A stretch of 64,000 bases of DNA from Chryseobacterium antibioticum. Its GTDB lineage: Bacteria; Bacteroidota; Bacteroidia; Flavobacteriales; Weeksellaceae. Positions within the stretch are counted from its first letter, which is position 1. Every line of letters begins with the position of its first letter. Location: assembly GCF_012927325.1 (NCBI RefSeq), contig NZ_JABBGI010000002.1, positions 124,001-188,000 of the forward strand, given 5' to 3'. The translations under genes were made by a program, and so were the position numbers. The notes beneath the pieces were generated by a model. That model searched no databases. It was not told the DNA's origin and saw only the letters and a list, made by a program, of their open reading frames with translations. This document shows, piece after piece, positions 16,526 through 24,425 of the stretch.

Positions 16526-17262
16526 AATATTTTTCTCATCGCTACTTTATTTCTGATACTTTCCGATAGTATCAGCAAAAACTCTTCTTATTCGGCTATA
16601 TAATAGCTGTTTTGATATGGAGGTTTTTATTTGGGTTACCTAAATTTCATAATTTTGATTCAATCATATAATATACATTTTACAGAGTCCTGATATTTAT
16701 TCTTAAAAATCATGCCACTTAAGTTCTTTCTTCAGTTATTTTTAAATGAAACAAAGAAAGAAAAAATGATTAAAATTTTACAGAATTAAAATACCACATA
16801 CGTACCACGTCATGCCTATCAACAGTGTATTTGTTCTATTTTGAGCCAAGTTTCGAATTTAAGTTGTCCATTTTTTTATTCTAAGCAAATGTAGCAGATT
16901 GCAGATCTTATTTTTTATGATCGTAATCAATGTTTTTGATGATTATATTCCCAATTCCCGGTGAATATAAAAAGATTTTGAAATGGAACCACCAAAAGCT
17001 TGTGGTATCCCGTACTATGGGAACTGATTAAAATTGATCGTTTTTCACCTCATTGAAATTTCGAGCCTCCCCTGTTTATTAAATAACCTGAGTTCGGGTT
17101 AATATAGCAATATTATACATTCAAAAATATTCAAAACTGAAAAAAAGACCTTACGGTTTTCCGTAAAAGGAGAAGTTAGATTTTAGAAGTTAGAGGAGGA
17201 TGAGTGAAAATTTCTGTATGACGATGCATCAATTATTGATTATCATTGATCTTAGAACTCTT
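16526..17262. other. long AT-rich non-coding gap
   Basis: No convincing reading frame. A -7-like TAATTTTG at 16650-16657 has TTTG only 16 bases upstream and no ORF after it. A short hairpin (TTACGG/CCGTAA, 17151-17166) followed on the minus strand by seven T is a possible distal terminator of the acetyltransferase gene. A stretch with TTAGAAGTTAGA at 17183-17194 matches the repeats flanking the four-helix-bundle gene near 57.4 kb. Confidence 0.5.
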
Positions 17263-17263
17263 T

Positions 17264-17317
17264 AACTACCCCGTCTTTTTGCTCCGCAAAACCCACCCTT
17301 TCAGAGAAGGGGAATTT
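17264..17317 (+). repeat. dispersed ACTACCCCGTC element, copy 1
   Basis: AACTACCCCGTCTTTTTG at 17264-17281, then a small hairpin (TTTTTGC/GCAAAA) and a CCTTTCAGAGAAGGGG-type second stem. The same arrangement occurs at 47791-47844 and, inverted, at 26975-27034. Non-coding. Confidence 0.65.
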
Positions 17318-17385
17318 ATGTTGAGACAAATTAGCCATCTATATAAATTGCAAGGAGCACCTCGAAATCCGCAACCGAAACAAAT

Positions 17386-18018
17386 TCACACCTCCTCGTC
17401 AAGCTGTTTCTGAAATTCCTCCAGATACCTCGCAAGATGCAGTCCGTCAGCCAATCCATGATGAGCTTCCACAGAAACCGGAAGATATTTTTTTCCATCA
17501 CGGATACTGAACTTTCCAAATGTGATTTTTGGGACAGATTCCGAATTATTAAAACTGGTAGGATGCATCAGCGCACTGAAAGAATTCCATGGGATTGTGG
17601 TATGTCTGATCAGATCTTTGCCCAGGTCACCGTTCTTCAACCTTAACCCGGACGACTGCTGCACAGCCTCAATTTCCTTTTGCATTGCGGCATTAAATAC
17701 TTTAAAATCTCCAGAAAAAGGAATAAATGCAAAACCGAAAGTTCCGTCTGCCCTGCCAATCGTACTTCCGGCATGGATAGTATCATATAAAATAACCTGA
17801 CCGTCAACGATCCGTAGTTTCAGCTCATCTACAGTATTCACGGCAATCATTGATCTGTGAAGATAGGTGGCGAAAAAAGAATCTCCATTTTCTTTTGCAT
17901 CATCATAAGCTTTTGTACAGTCAACTTCAGTAGTAAAGCCAAAATAGGGACTTTCCATCTGCGAGAAAAATTCAAAATGCTCTTTACGGTTCCAGTTTTC
18001 GATATCTATGATCTTCAT
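17386..18018 (-). CDS. chloramphenicol acetyltransferase-like protein (CatA type)
   Basis: 210 residues, the usual length for trimeric CAT. The signature HHGLADG near residues 186-192 corresponds to the classical HHxxxDG with catalytic His and structural Asp. An N-terminal RKEHFEFF and the FGFAFIPF region also fit. It acetylates a small hydroxyl compound with acetyl-CoA. Whether it confers chloramphenicol resistance is untested: the catalytic loop differs from the enterobacterial HHAVCDGFH. Such genes are often chromosomal in Chryseobacterium relatives, and nothing nearby suggests recent transfer. Confidence 0.88.
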   Translation of the reverse strand: MKIIDIENWNRKEHFEFFSQMESPYFGFTTEVDCTKAYDDAKENGDSFFATYLHRSMIAVNTVDELKLRIVDGQVILYDTIHAGSTIGRADGTFGFAFIPFSGDFKVFNAAMQKEIEAVQQSSGLRLKNGDLGKDLIRHTTIPWNSFSALMHPTSFNNSESVPKITFGKFSIRDGKKYLPVSVEAHHGLADGLHLARYLEEFQKQLDEEV

Positions 18019-18273
18019 TGATTTTATTTATTGCAAATTTCAGCAAGTTTTCCCGGTTTTAAAAGTTTATCCGGAAAAATATTACTGAAACAAATCATTA
18101 AAAATATAATGAAATCTTAATGTAGAACGTTGGTTTTGGTCAGTTTTTTGATACAAATAGGAGAGGTTTACAATATCAGAGCTTACTTTTATATTGTCAA
18201 TATTTAACTTACATTCTTCGGGCTTCATTATACTACAGAAGCTGATATTTAACTGTAATTGAAAAAATAAAAC

Positions 18274-19119
18274 ATGGAGACAGAAAAAATCGGATTCATC
18301 GGATTAGGAAATATGGGCCATCCTATGGCAAAAAATTTGGAAAAGGCAGGATTCCCGCTTTCTGTTTACAATAGATCACCTGAAAAAGCTGAAGATTTTA
18401 AAGAAAAATCCACGGTTTATACTCAAATTCAGGATTTGATTCAGAACAGCAGTTTGATATTCACTATGCTTACCGATGATCATGCAGCGACCGCCGTGTA
18501 TGAAGAGATTCTAAAATCAGATATCAGCGGAAAACTCTTTGTAGATATGAGTACCATTTCTCCGCAAGCCACGAGCCAACTTGCCGGCGCGGTCAAAATA
18601 AAACAAGCATCTTTCATAGATGCTCCGGTAGCCGGAAGCACGATGCCGGCGGCAGAAGGTACACTGATCATCATGGCTGGTGGCGAAGAAAAAGACCTGC
18701 AGCGGGCAATGCCTTATTTGGAGAAGCTCGGAAAAGCCGTAAAACATTTGGGCGAAAACGGAAAAGGGATTGCCGGAAAGCTGTCTGTTAATTACTTCTT
18801 GTCTACAATTTATCAGGGACTGGCAGAAACGGTTTTATTTTCAGACAAACTGGGAATTGAGCGTGCTGCCATGATGGAAATCATCAATGAAAGTGCCAGC
18901 GGAAGTGGCGCCACAAAAGTAAAAACCCCAATGTTGATTAATAACACCTATGATCCTGCTTTTGCTTTGGACCTGATGCTGAAAGATATTCTCCTGGCTC
19001 ACAATGCAGGAGCAGATTCTCCTCTGTCCAAAACACTAATAGAGACTTATCAGTCCGCACATGATGAAGGTTTTGGTAAAGACGACGTGATCGGCATCAT
19101 CAATTATCTAAAAAAATAA
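18274..19119 (+). CDS. NAD(P)-dependent beta-hydroxyacid dehydrogenase (3-hydroxyisobutyrate dehydrogenase family)
   Basis: 281 residues. N-terminal Rossmann fold GFIGLGNMGHPMAKNL (residues 8-23), the substrate-site motif DAPVAGSTMPAAEGTL (about 115-130), and the catalytic Lys in GKLSVNYFLST (about residue 165-170). The family oxidises 3-hydroxyisobutyrate, tartronate semialdehyde or reduces succinic semialdehyde. No valine-degradation genes are adjacent, so the physiological substrate is open. The next gene, a small hypothetical, lies 45 bases downstream. Confidence 0.9.
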   Translation: METEKIGFIGLGNMGHPMAKNLEKAGFPLSVYNRSPEKAEDFKEKSTVYTQIQDLIQNSSLIFTMLTDDHAATAVYEEILKSDISGKLFVDMSTISPQATSQLAGAVKIKQASFIDAPVAGSTMPAAEGTLIIMAGGEEKDLQRAMPYLEKLGKAVKHLGENGKGIAGKLSVNYFLSTIYQGLAETVLFSDKLGIERAAMMEIINESASGSGATKVKTPMLINNTYDPAFALDLMLKDILLAHNAGADSPLSKTLIETYQSAHDEGFGKDDVIGIINYLKK

Positions 19120-19164
19120 GATTTGATCAGAATCTTAAAATATTGGATTCTTAACTGTAATACG

Positions 19165-19386
19165 ATGGATATACAAAATTTCAAAGGGAATAGCTGGTCT
19201 GCAAGAGAAGATAACCTTGACCGCCTGACTTCAGCATGGCATACAGATCTAGATCTCGGAAGACCGCTGGAAGTGATGTGTGATATGTCTAACAGCAGAA
19301 AGCTTGGGTTTACAGCGTATCAAAATACAGAAGATTCTTTCACTGAACTTTTTGAAAAACTGAAGGCGGAAAAATTGATCCCCTAA
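19165..19386 (+). CDS. small hypothetical protein (73 aa)
   Basis: Soluble, acidic 73-residue protein with W-S-A-R-E-D and an aromatic C-terminal helix (EDSFTELFEKLKAEKLIP). I do not recognise a family. An upstream TTG at 19123 would add a poor leader; the ATG at 19165 is preferred. It follows the dehydrogenase on the same strand by 45 bases and could share its transcript. Confidence 0.6.
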   Translation: MDIQNFKGNSWSAREDNLDRLTSAWHTDLDLGRPLEVMCDMSNSRKLGFTAYQNTEDSFTELFEKLKAEKLIP

Positions 19387-19409
19387 TAAGAAGCTGGAAA
19401 CTACTAGCA

Positions 19410-19442
19410 ATCCTTGTCAAGGTTTAAAACCTTGACAAGGAT
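19410..19442. repeat. 33-bp perfect palindrome (GTCAAGGTTT family), copy 1
   Basis: The left arm ATCCTTGTCAAGGTTT (19410-19425) is followed by one base and its exact reverse complement (19427-19442). It lies just after an operon end and is flanked by AAGCTGGAAA on the left and CTTCAAGCTTCCC further right. A second copy at 30778-30814 has the same core with paired changes. Confidence 0.8.
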
Positions 19443-19541
19443 ATTTCCCCAATACTTATTTAGGTACAAAAATTAATAAAACTGTCCCGCAGTTCCGATT
19501 TTGGATTCAATAACTTCCCTCTTCAAGCTTCCCGACACAAT

Positions 19542-19574
19542 AGAAAAGGAGCAGCTGAATGCGGCTCCTTTTCT
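19542..19574. terminator. bidirectional terminator
   Basis: 11-bp stem (19542-19552 with 19564-19574, core GAAAAGGAGC/GCTCCTTTTC) with an 11-base loop, between the rightward small gene and the leftward AraC gene. Confidence 0.8.
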
Positions 19575-19597
19575 ATTATTCTGTGCTTTTTTACTTA

Positions 19598-20401
19598 TTA
19601 AATTTCACTGGTTGTCATCCCGAACTTCTGTTTGAATGCATAATAAAAATGGGAAAGATTTTCAAACCCGAGTTCAAGATAAATATCTGATGGCTTTTTA
19701 TTTTTATGACGGATCAGATAATAGGCTTCCTCCAGTCTTTTTTCTTTAAGCCATTGTTTTGGGGTTATATTGAATGCTTTATTAAAATCACGCTTAAATC
19801 CTGATAAACTACGGCCTGTAAGCCTGGCAAAGGTCTCTACCGATACATTGAACATGAAATTTTTAATCATGAATTCTTTCAAATCAATCTTATGCGGTTC
19901 GGAGAAGTCAAAAAGCAGGTTTTTAAAATCAGGATTGCTTTGGAGAATCAATTCTATAGCTTCTTTCACCTTTAAAACTATCAGTCTGGAAGTCGCTGCT
20001 TTCGTTTTGTCAATATAGGGAAGCAACGAAACAAAGTAACCTCTGAAAAATTCATCAGATTCAAAAAAGAGCCTTTCGGTATCTGAAAATCTTTCATCTG
20101 CCGTAATTCTATTTTCTGCCGCATACTGCCGAAGCGTTTCCTGATCAAGTGTTATGGAAAGAAACTGATATTTCCCGTTCTTCGAAGGATGCTTTACCGT
20201 ACGGATCAGTTGATTTTTTCGTACCAGAACCACCGTATTTTCTTTTATAATCATCCGTTCTTTGTCATGGAAAGCATGCGTTTCACCGGACAACTGAAAA
20301 CCAAGAAAATAATCCGGAATAAATTCCTCATGTCCTCTGTATGTTTCAAAAGCGCATGAATACACCAGTTTATCGAATATGATCTCAAAAGTTCTCTCCA
20401 T
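19598..20401 (-). CDS. AraC-family transcriptional regulator
   Basis: 267 residues. The N-terminal effector region (about 1-150) is beta-rich, and the C-terminal double helix-turn-helix (about 175-265) reads FARLTGRSLSGFKRDFNKAF then DIYLELGFENLSHFYYAFKQKFG, the second signature of AraC. It begins 18 bases after the HbpS-like gene, so it is the third gene of the SDR-HbpS-AraC operon and probably regulates it. Confidence 0.9.
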   Translation of the reverse strand: MERTFEIIFDKLVYSCAFETYRGHEEFIPDYFLGFQLSGETHAFHDKERMIIKENTVVLVRKNQLIRTVKHPSKNGKYQFLSITLDQETLRQYAAENRITADERFSDTERLFFESDEFFRGYFVSLLPYIDKTKAATSRLIVLKVKEAIELILQSNPDFKNLLFDFSEPHKIDLKEFMIKNFMFNVSVETFARLTGRSLSGFKRDFNKAFNITPKQWLKEKRLEEAYYLIRHKNKKPSDIYLELGFENLSHFYYAFKQKFGMTTSEI

Positions 20402-20419
20402 GATACAAATATCTGAAAT

Positions 20420-20821
20420 TTAACCTATAACAGCAGCACCTGCTTCTGCAATCTCTTTATCCTGCTCAGGAGCTCCACCCGAGGAAGCTATCGCTCCTAT
20501 GATTTTCCCTTCAGCATCTTTGATCACTACTCCACCGGCAACCGTTAAAAGTCCTGCATTGGAATTCAGCATTCCATATCCGTGAATATCTGCTCCGGCA
20601 ATGATAGTCCCCATCACATCGCTATCGACCCCAAACATCACAGCAGTTCTTGCTTTTTTAACGGCAAAATCGATAACGCCATAAACACTGTCCAGTCTTG
20701 CTAATGTCATAAGGTGCCCACCAGTATCAACTACTGCAATGCTTACAGGGATATTGAAAGATCTGGCTTTTTCTGTGGCTGCCTGAAGTGATTTTGCAGC
20801 CTGATCATAATTAATATTCAT
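20420..20821 (-). CDS. HbpS/GlcG-family protein (DUF336)
   Basis: 133 residues covering the whole GlcG/HbpS domain: NIPVSIAVVDTGGHLMTLARLD (about 23-44), an A-x-K-A-R-T-A motif and the glycine-rich GGVVIKDAEGKIIGAIASSGG near the end. Family members bind haem or cobalamin-like ligands, or act as accessory proteins for small-molecule catabolism. No signal peptide, so cytoplasmic here, unlike streptomycete HbpS. It lies three bases after the SDR gene. Confidence 0.88.
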   Translation of the reverse strand: MNINYDQAAKSLQAATEKARSFNIPVSIAVVDTGGHLMTLARLDSVYGVIDFAVKKARTAVMFGVDSDVMGTIIAGADIHGYGMLNSNAGLLTVAGGVVIKDAEGKIIGAIASSGGAPEQDKEIAEAGAAVIG

Positions 20822-20824
20822 TAT

Positions 20825-21616
20825 TTAACTTTTTGCAGCCCATGCCTCGGCCTGAAGTTGTTTTACAAAATCTTCGGTTTCTTTAGGATGTACATTTCTA
20901 AAATTAGACTGATCATCCAATGCCACATTGACGATAACATCGGCCATAGATTGAGGATCCAGCTGATGGGCAAGAGAATCGGCAACCCCATCAAAAGAAG
21001 ATTCCGGGGTGAAATTCACTTGTGGATCATACCAGCGAAAGATAGAATCTACCCCTCTGTCATTGAATCCGGTTCCAAAAACACCCGGATTGCAGGTAGC
21101 AATTTTGATGTTGAACGGAGCCAGTTCCGTTTTCAATCCTTCTGCAATAGATTCCATAGCATGTTTTGAAGCGCAATAGGCTGCAACATACGGAACCGTC
21201 CATAAACCGCCCATTGATGTGGTAAATACAATTTTACCAGGCTTCTTTTGTTCAATGAATTTTTTGATAAATCCCTGAGCAAGCTCTAATCCGCCAAAAA
21301 CATTCACATCAAACATGGAACGAACCAGATCAATCGGCTGCTCAGCAATGGGTCCACCTTCCATAATTCCGGCATTGCTGATCAGAATATCAATATCATA
21401 CTTTTTTAAGATGTATTCGATATCTCCTGAATGGGTTACATCCAGTTTGTCTACCGTCAATTCTATTCTTTTTTCCTGGGCTTCACGGATTAAATCACTC
21501 ATCTGTGGGTAAACCTGTGCGGTTGCGATAACTTTGTGTCCTTTTTGGGCGAGATCAAAAGCTGCAATTTTTCCGAAACCGCTTGCTGCACCTGTAATTA
21601 AAATAGTTTTGTTCAT
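20825..21616 (-). CDS. short-chain dehydrogenase/reductase (SDR)
   Basis: 263-residue classical SDR: cofactor motif TGAASGFG (residues 8-15), NAGIMEGG after the fourth strand (NAG), active-site Ser before and YCASK (about 156-160) as the Y-x-x-x-K catalytic pair. It oxidises or reduces a carbonyl/hydroxyl with NAD(P)H. First gene of an operon with the HbpS-like and AraC genes. Confidence 0.92.
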   Translation of the reverse strand: MNKTILITGAASGFGKIAAFDLAQKGHKVIATAQVYPQMSDLIREAQEKRIELTVDKLDVTHSGDIEYILKKYDIDILISNAGIMEGGPIAEQPIDLVRSMFDVNVFGGLELAQGFIKKFIEQKKPGKIVFTTSMGGLWTVPYVAAYCASKHAMESIAEGLKTELAPFNIKIATCNPGVFGTGFNDRGVDSIFRWYDPQVNFTPESSFDGVADSLAHQLDPQSMADVIVNVALDDQSNFRNVHPKETEDFVKQLQAEAWAAKS

Positions 21617-21830
21617 TTTGTTTTTTTATTGTTACAGATACAAAATTGAAGGATTTTAAAAGGATATTTGTTGGTGGAAGGTTCAATATTTTGTTGGTGA
21701 GAAGTTCATACTAAGATAAAGTACACTCCTATCAGTTTTTTACATACCATACTTTGTTATAAAATTGACAGATCACCCTAATTTGGTGGGATTTTTGAAT
21801 GTAAAATATAAACCAATCACACCATTGAAA

Positions 21831-22847
21831 TTAATAACATTCACAAAAAAGGGAATTTACTGTCCGCAGGGGAAATTTTATATTGATCCCTGGAGACCTG
21901 TAGACCTGGCGATTATCACCCACGGACATGCCGACCATGCCCGGTGGGGAATGAAAAAATACCTTTGCCATCATTATACAAAGCCCATCCTGTATCAAAG
22001 GATCGGGATTGATATTGAATGCCAGAGCGTTGAATATGGTGAAGCCATTACGCTAAATGGTGTAAAAGTCTCGTTGCACCCTGCCGGACATATTATCGGA
22101 TCAGCACAGATAAGATTAGAATACAAAGGATACGTCACCGTTATTTCAGGAGATTACAAAGTACAGGAAGATGGACTAAGTACCCCCTTTGAACTCGTAA
22201 AATGCAATGAATTCGTAACGGAAAGCACCTTCGGTCTGCCCATTTACAACTGGCTGGAAGTTCCCGATCTCAATAAAAAACTTCAAAACTGGGTCCTTAA
22301 AAATCAGGAAAATTCAAAAACCTCAGTATTCATAGGATATTCGCTGGGAAAAGCTCAGCGTATCATGAAAGCAGTGGAAGGCTTAGGAAAAATATATGTT
22401 CACAATTCCATTGGAAGGCTGAATGAAGCTTTTGAATCTGTAGGCATTACGCTTCCGGATTACAAGACGGCTGATTTTAAAGAAAATCCCAAAGAAGTAC
22501 AGCATGAAATCGTCATTGTCCCACCCGCTTTACTCGACAGCAATATCATAAAAAAAATACCGGATGCGGCAACCGCTATCTGTTCAGGCTGGATGCAGGT
22601 ACGCGGAGCCAGAAGATGGCGTAGTGCTGATGCCGGATTTCCCATGAGCGATCATACCGACTGGAAAGGGCTTCTGCAAGCCGTAAAAGCTACAGAAGCA
22701 GAAATTGTACATGTCACGCACGGACAGACGGAAATTTTTTCAAAATATTTAAACGAGATCGGCATCAAAGCGGATGTTGTAGAAACCCTGTTCGGCGAAG
22801 ACGAAGAAGAGTCCGAAAAAGAAATCATTGAAAATCCGGAGCCATGA
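21831..22847 (+). CDS. ligase-associated DNA exonuclease (MBL/beta-CASP-like), TTG start
   Basis: MBL-fold nuclease: HGHADHAR gives the HxHxDH zinc site, and HPAGHIIGSAQI and SGDYKVQEDG are the SNM1/beta-CASP-type continuation. Family members typically begin K-L-I-T-F-T-x-K-G-I-Y-C-P-Q-G, which here follows a TTG at 21831 (about 338 residues). A second in-frame TTG at 21765 would add 22 residues; no ATG is available. The stop overlaps the ligase ATG by four bases (ATGA). In bacteria this gene accompanies an ATP-dependent ligase, an Lhr-like helicase and PdeM and is thought to process DNA ends. Confidence 0.9.
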   Translation, partial: LITFTKKGIYCPQGKFYIDPWRPVDLAIITHGHADHARWGMKKYLCHHYTKPILYQRIGIDIECQSVEYGEAITLNGVKVSLHPAGHIIGSAQIRLEYKGYVTVISGDYKVQEDGLSTPFELVKCNEFVTESTFGLPIYNWLEVPDLNKKLQNWVLKNQENSKTSVFIGYSLGKAQRIMKAVEGLGKIYVHNSIGRLNEAFESVGITLPDYKTADFKENPKEVQHEIVIVPPALLDSNIIKKIPDAATAICSGWMQVRGARRWRSADAGFPMSDHTDWKGLLQAVKATEAEIVHVTHGQTEIFSKYLNEIGIKADVVETLFGEDEEESEKEIIENPEP

Positions 22848-24424
22848 AACATTTTGCAGATTTGATCAACGCCTTGGAAACGACCAATAAGACCAATGCT
22901 AAAATAGAAGCTATCATTGATTATCTGGAACGCGCTCCGGATCAGGATAAAGTATGGTTCATTGCTTTGTTTACGGGCAAAAGACCCAAAAGGAATGTGA
23001 ATACCAATTATATGAAAGAATGGGCGCTGGAAATCACCCAGCTGCCTTTCTGGCTGTTTCAGGAAAGCTATTCTTCCGTGGGAGATCTTGGAGAAACCAT
23101 TTCCCTGATCCTGCCCCCACCTTCAGAAACCATTGACCGGACCCTTTCCCAGTGGATGCTGGATATCGTTCAGTTAAAAGACAAATCAGAAACTGAAAAG
23201 AAAGCATTTGTATTACAGTCGTGGAACGGACTGGATTATACAGAGCGTCTTATCTTTAACAAATTACTGGGAGGGAGTTTCAGAATTGGGGTTTCCGATA
23301 AAACTTTGATCAATGCCCTTACCAAATTTTCATCTCAGGAATCGAGTACTTTAATGCATAGTCTGATGGGAAAATGGATCCCCGGGGAAGTTACATTTCA
23401 GGAATTGATTTCGGCTGAACATGTCAATCCAGACAATTCAAAACCCTATCCTTTCTGTCTGGCTTATCCTCTCGAAAAAGAGCTGGAAGAACTGGGAAAT
23501 CCTGGAGACTGGCAGATCGAATACAAATGGGACGGAATCCGTGGACAGATCATCAAAAGGAATGACGAAGTCTTTATCTGGTCAAGAGGTGAAGAGCTCG
23601 TAACCGATCAGTTTCCGGAAATCAAAGAGACCGTTCTGGCTATGAAAGGGAACTTTGTTTTAGATGGAGAAATACTTGCGGTAAAGGACTCTAATGTTTT
23701 AAATTTTAATGAATTACAGAAAAGATTAAACAGGAAAACTTTAACTAAAAAAATGCTGGTAGATATTCCCATTGAAGTGTTTGTTTACGATCTTTTAGAG
23801 TTGGAAGGAACGGATCTCCGTGAAAAATCTATAGCATCAAGACGTGCCATGCTGGAAGAATTATTGCTGAACGAGACCCCTCAAAATATTAAACTTTCTC
23901 AAGTTATTGATTTTGAAAAATGGGAAGATCTGAATAGCATAAGAGAAGGTTCCAGAGACATCAATAGTGAAGGCCTTATGCTGAAACAGAAAAATTCGTC
24001 TTATCATGCCGGAAGAAAAAAAGGCGACTGGTGGAAGTGGAAAGTAAGTCCGCTGACTATTGATGCTGTGTTAATTTATGCCCAAAAAGGAAGCGGCAGA
24101 CGAAGTGCCTATTATACAGATTATACATTCGCTGTAAAGAATGGAGATGCATTGGTAACCATTGCAAAAGCCTATTCGGGTTTGACGGATAAAGAGATCA
24201 TGGAGGTAAGCAGATTTGTCAATAAAAATGCCATTGAAAAATTCGGGCCTGTTCGCACCGTAAAAGCTGAATTGGTTTTCGAAATTGCCTTTGAAGGTAT
24301 AGGATTCAGCAGCAGGCATAAAAGTGGTGTCGCATTAAGGTTTCCAAGGATTGTAAGATGGCGGAAAGACAAAACCGTAGACGAAATTGACGAACTTGAA
24401 GAAATAAAAAAACTGATCCAATAA
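22844..24424 (+). CDS. ATP-dependent DNA ligase (cisplatin damage response type)
   Basis: 526 residues. An N-terminal helical DNA-binding domain (about 1-200) precedes the nucleotidyltransferase core: motif I EYKWDGIRGQI (catalytic Lys near residue 229), FVLDGEILA (motif III-like), SEGLMLKQ (motif IV) and WWKWKVSP (motif V), then an OB domain (about 405-520). This is the three-domain type found with the exonuclease and helicase genes flanking it. Overlaps the exonuclease by four bases and is followed after one base by the helicase, so all three are coupled. Confidence 0.93.
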   Translation: MKHFADLINALETTNKTNAKIEAIIDYLERAPDQDKVWFIALFTGKRPKRNVNTNYMKEWALEITQLPFWLFQESYSSVGDLGETISLILPPPSETIDRTLSQWMLDIVQLKDKSETEKKAFVLQSWNGLDYTERLIFNKLLGGSFRIGVSDKTLINALTKFSSQESSTLMHSLMGKWIPGEVTFQELISAEHVNPDNSKPYPFCLAYPLEKELEELGNPGDWQIEYKWDGIRGQIIKRNDEVFIWSRGEELVTDQFPEIKETVLAMKGNFVLDGEILAVKDSNVLNFNELQKRLNRKTLTKKMLVDIPIEVFVYDLLELEGTDLREKSIASRRAMLEELLLNETPQNIKLSQVIDFEKWEDLNSIREGSRDINSEGLMLKQKNSSYHAGRKKGDWWKWKVSPLTIDAVLIYAQKGSGRRSAYYTDYTFAVKNGDALVTIAKAYSGLTDKEIMEVSRFVNKNAIEKFGPVRTVKAELVFEIAFEGIGFSSRHKSGVALRFPRIVRWRKDKTVDEIDELEEIKKLIQ

Positions 24425-24425
24425 T

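Noticed and set aside
17386..18018. Acetyltransferase as a horizontally acquired resistance gene
   Set aside because: No mobile element, composition break or resistance partner nearby; chromosomal CAT-like genes occur in this group.
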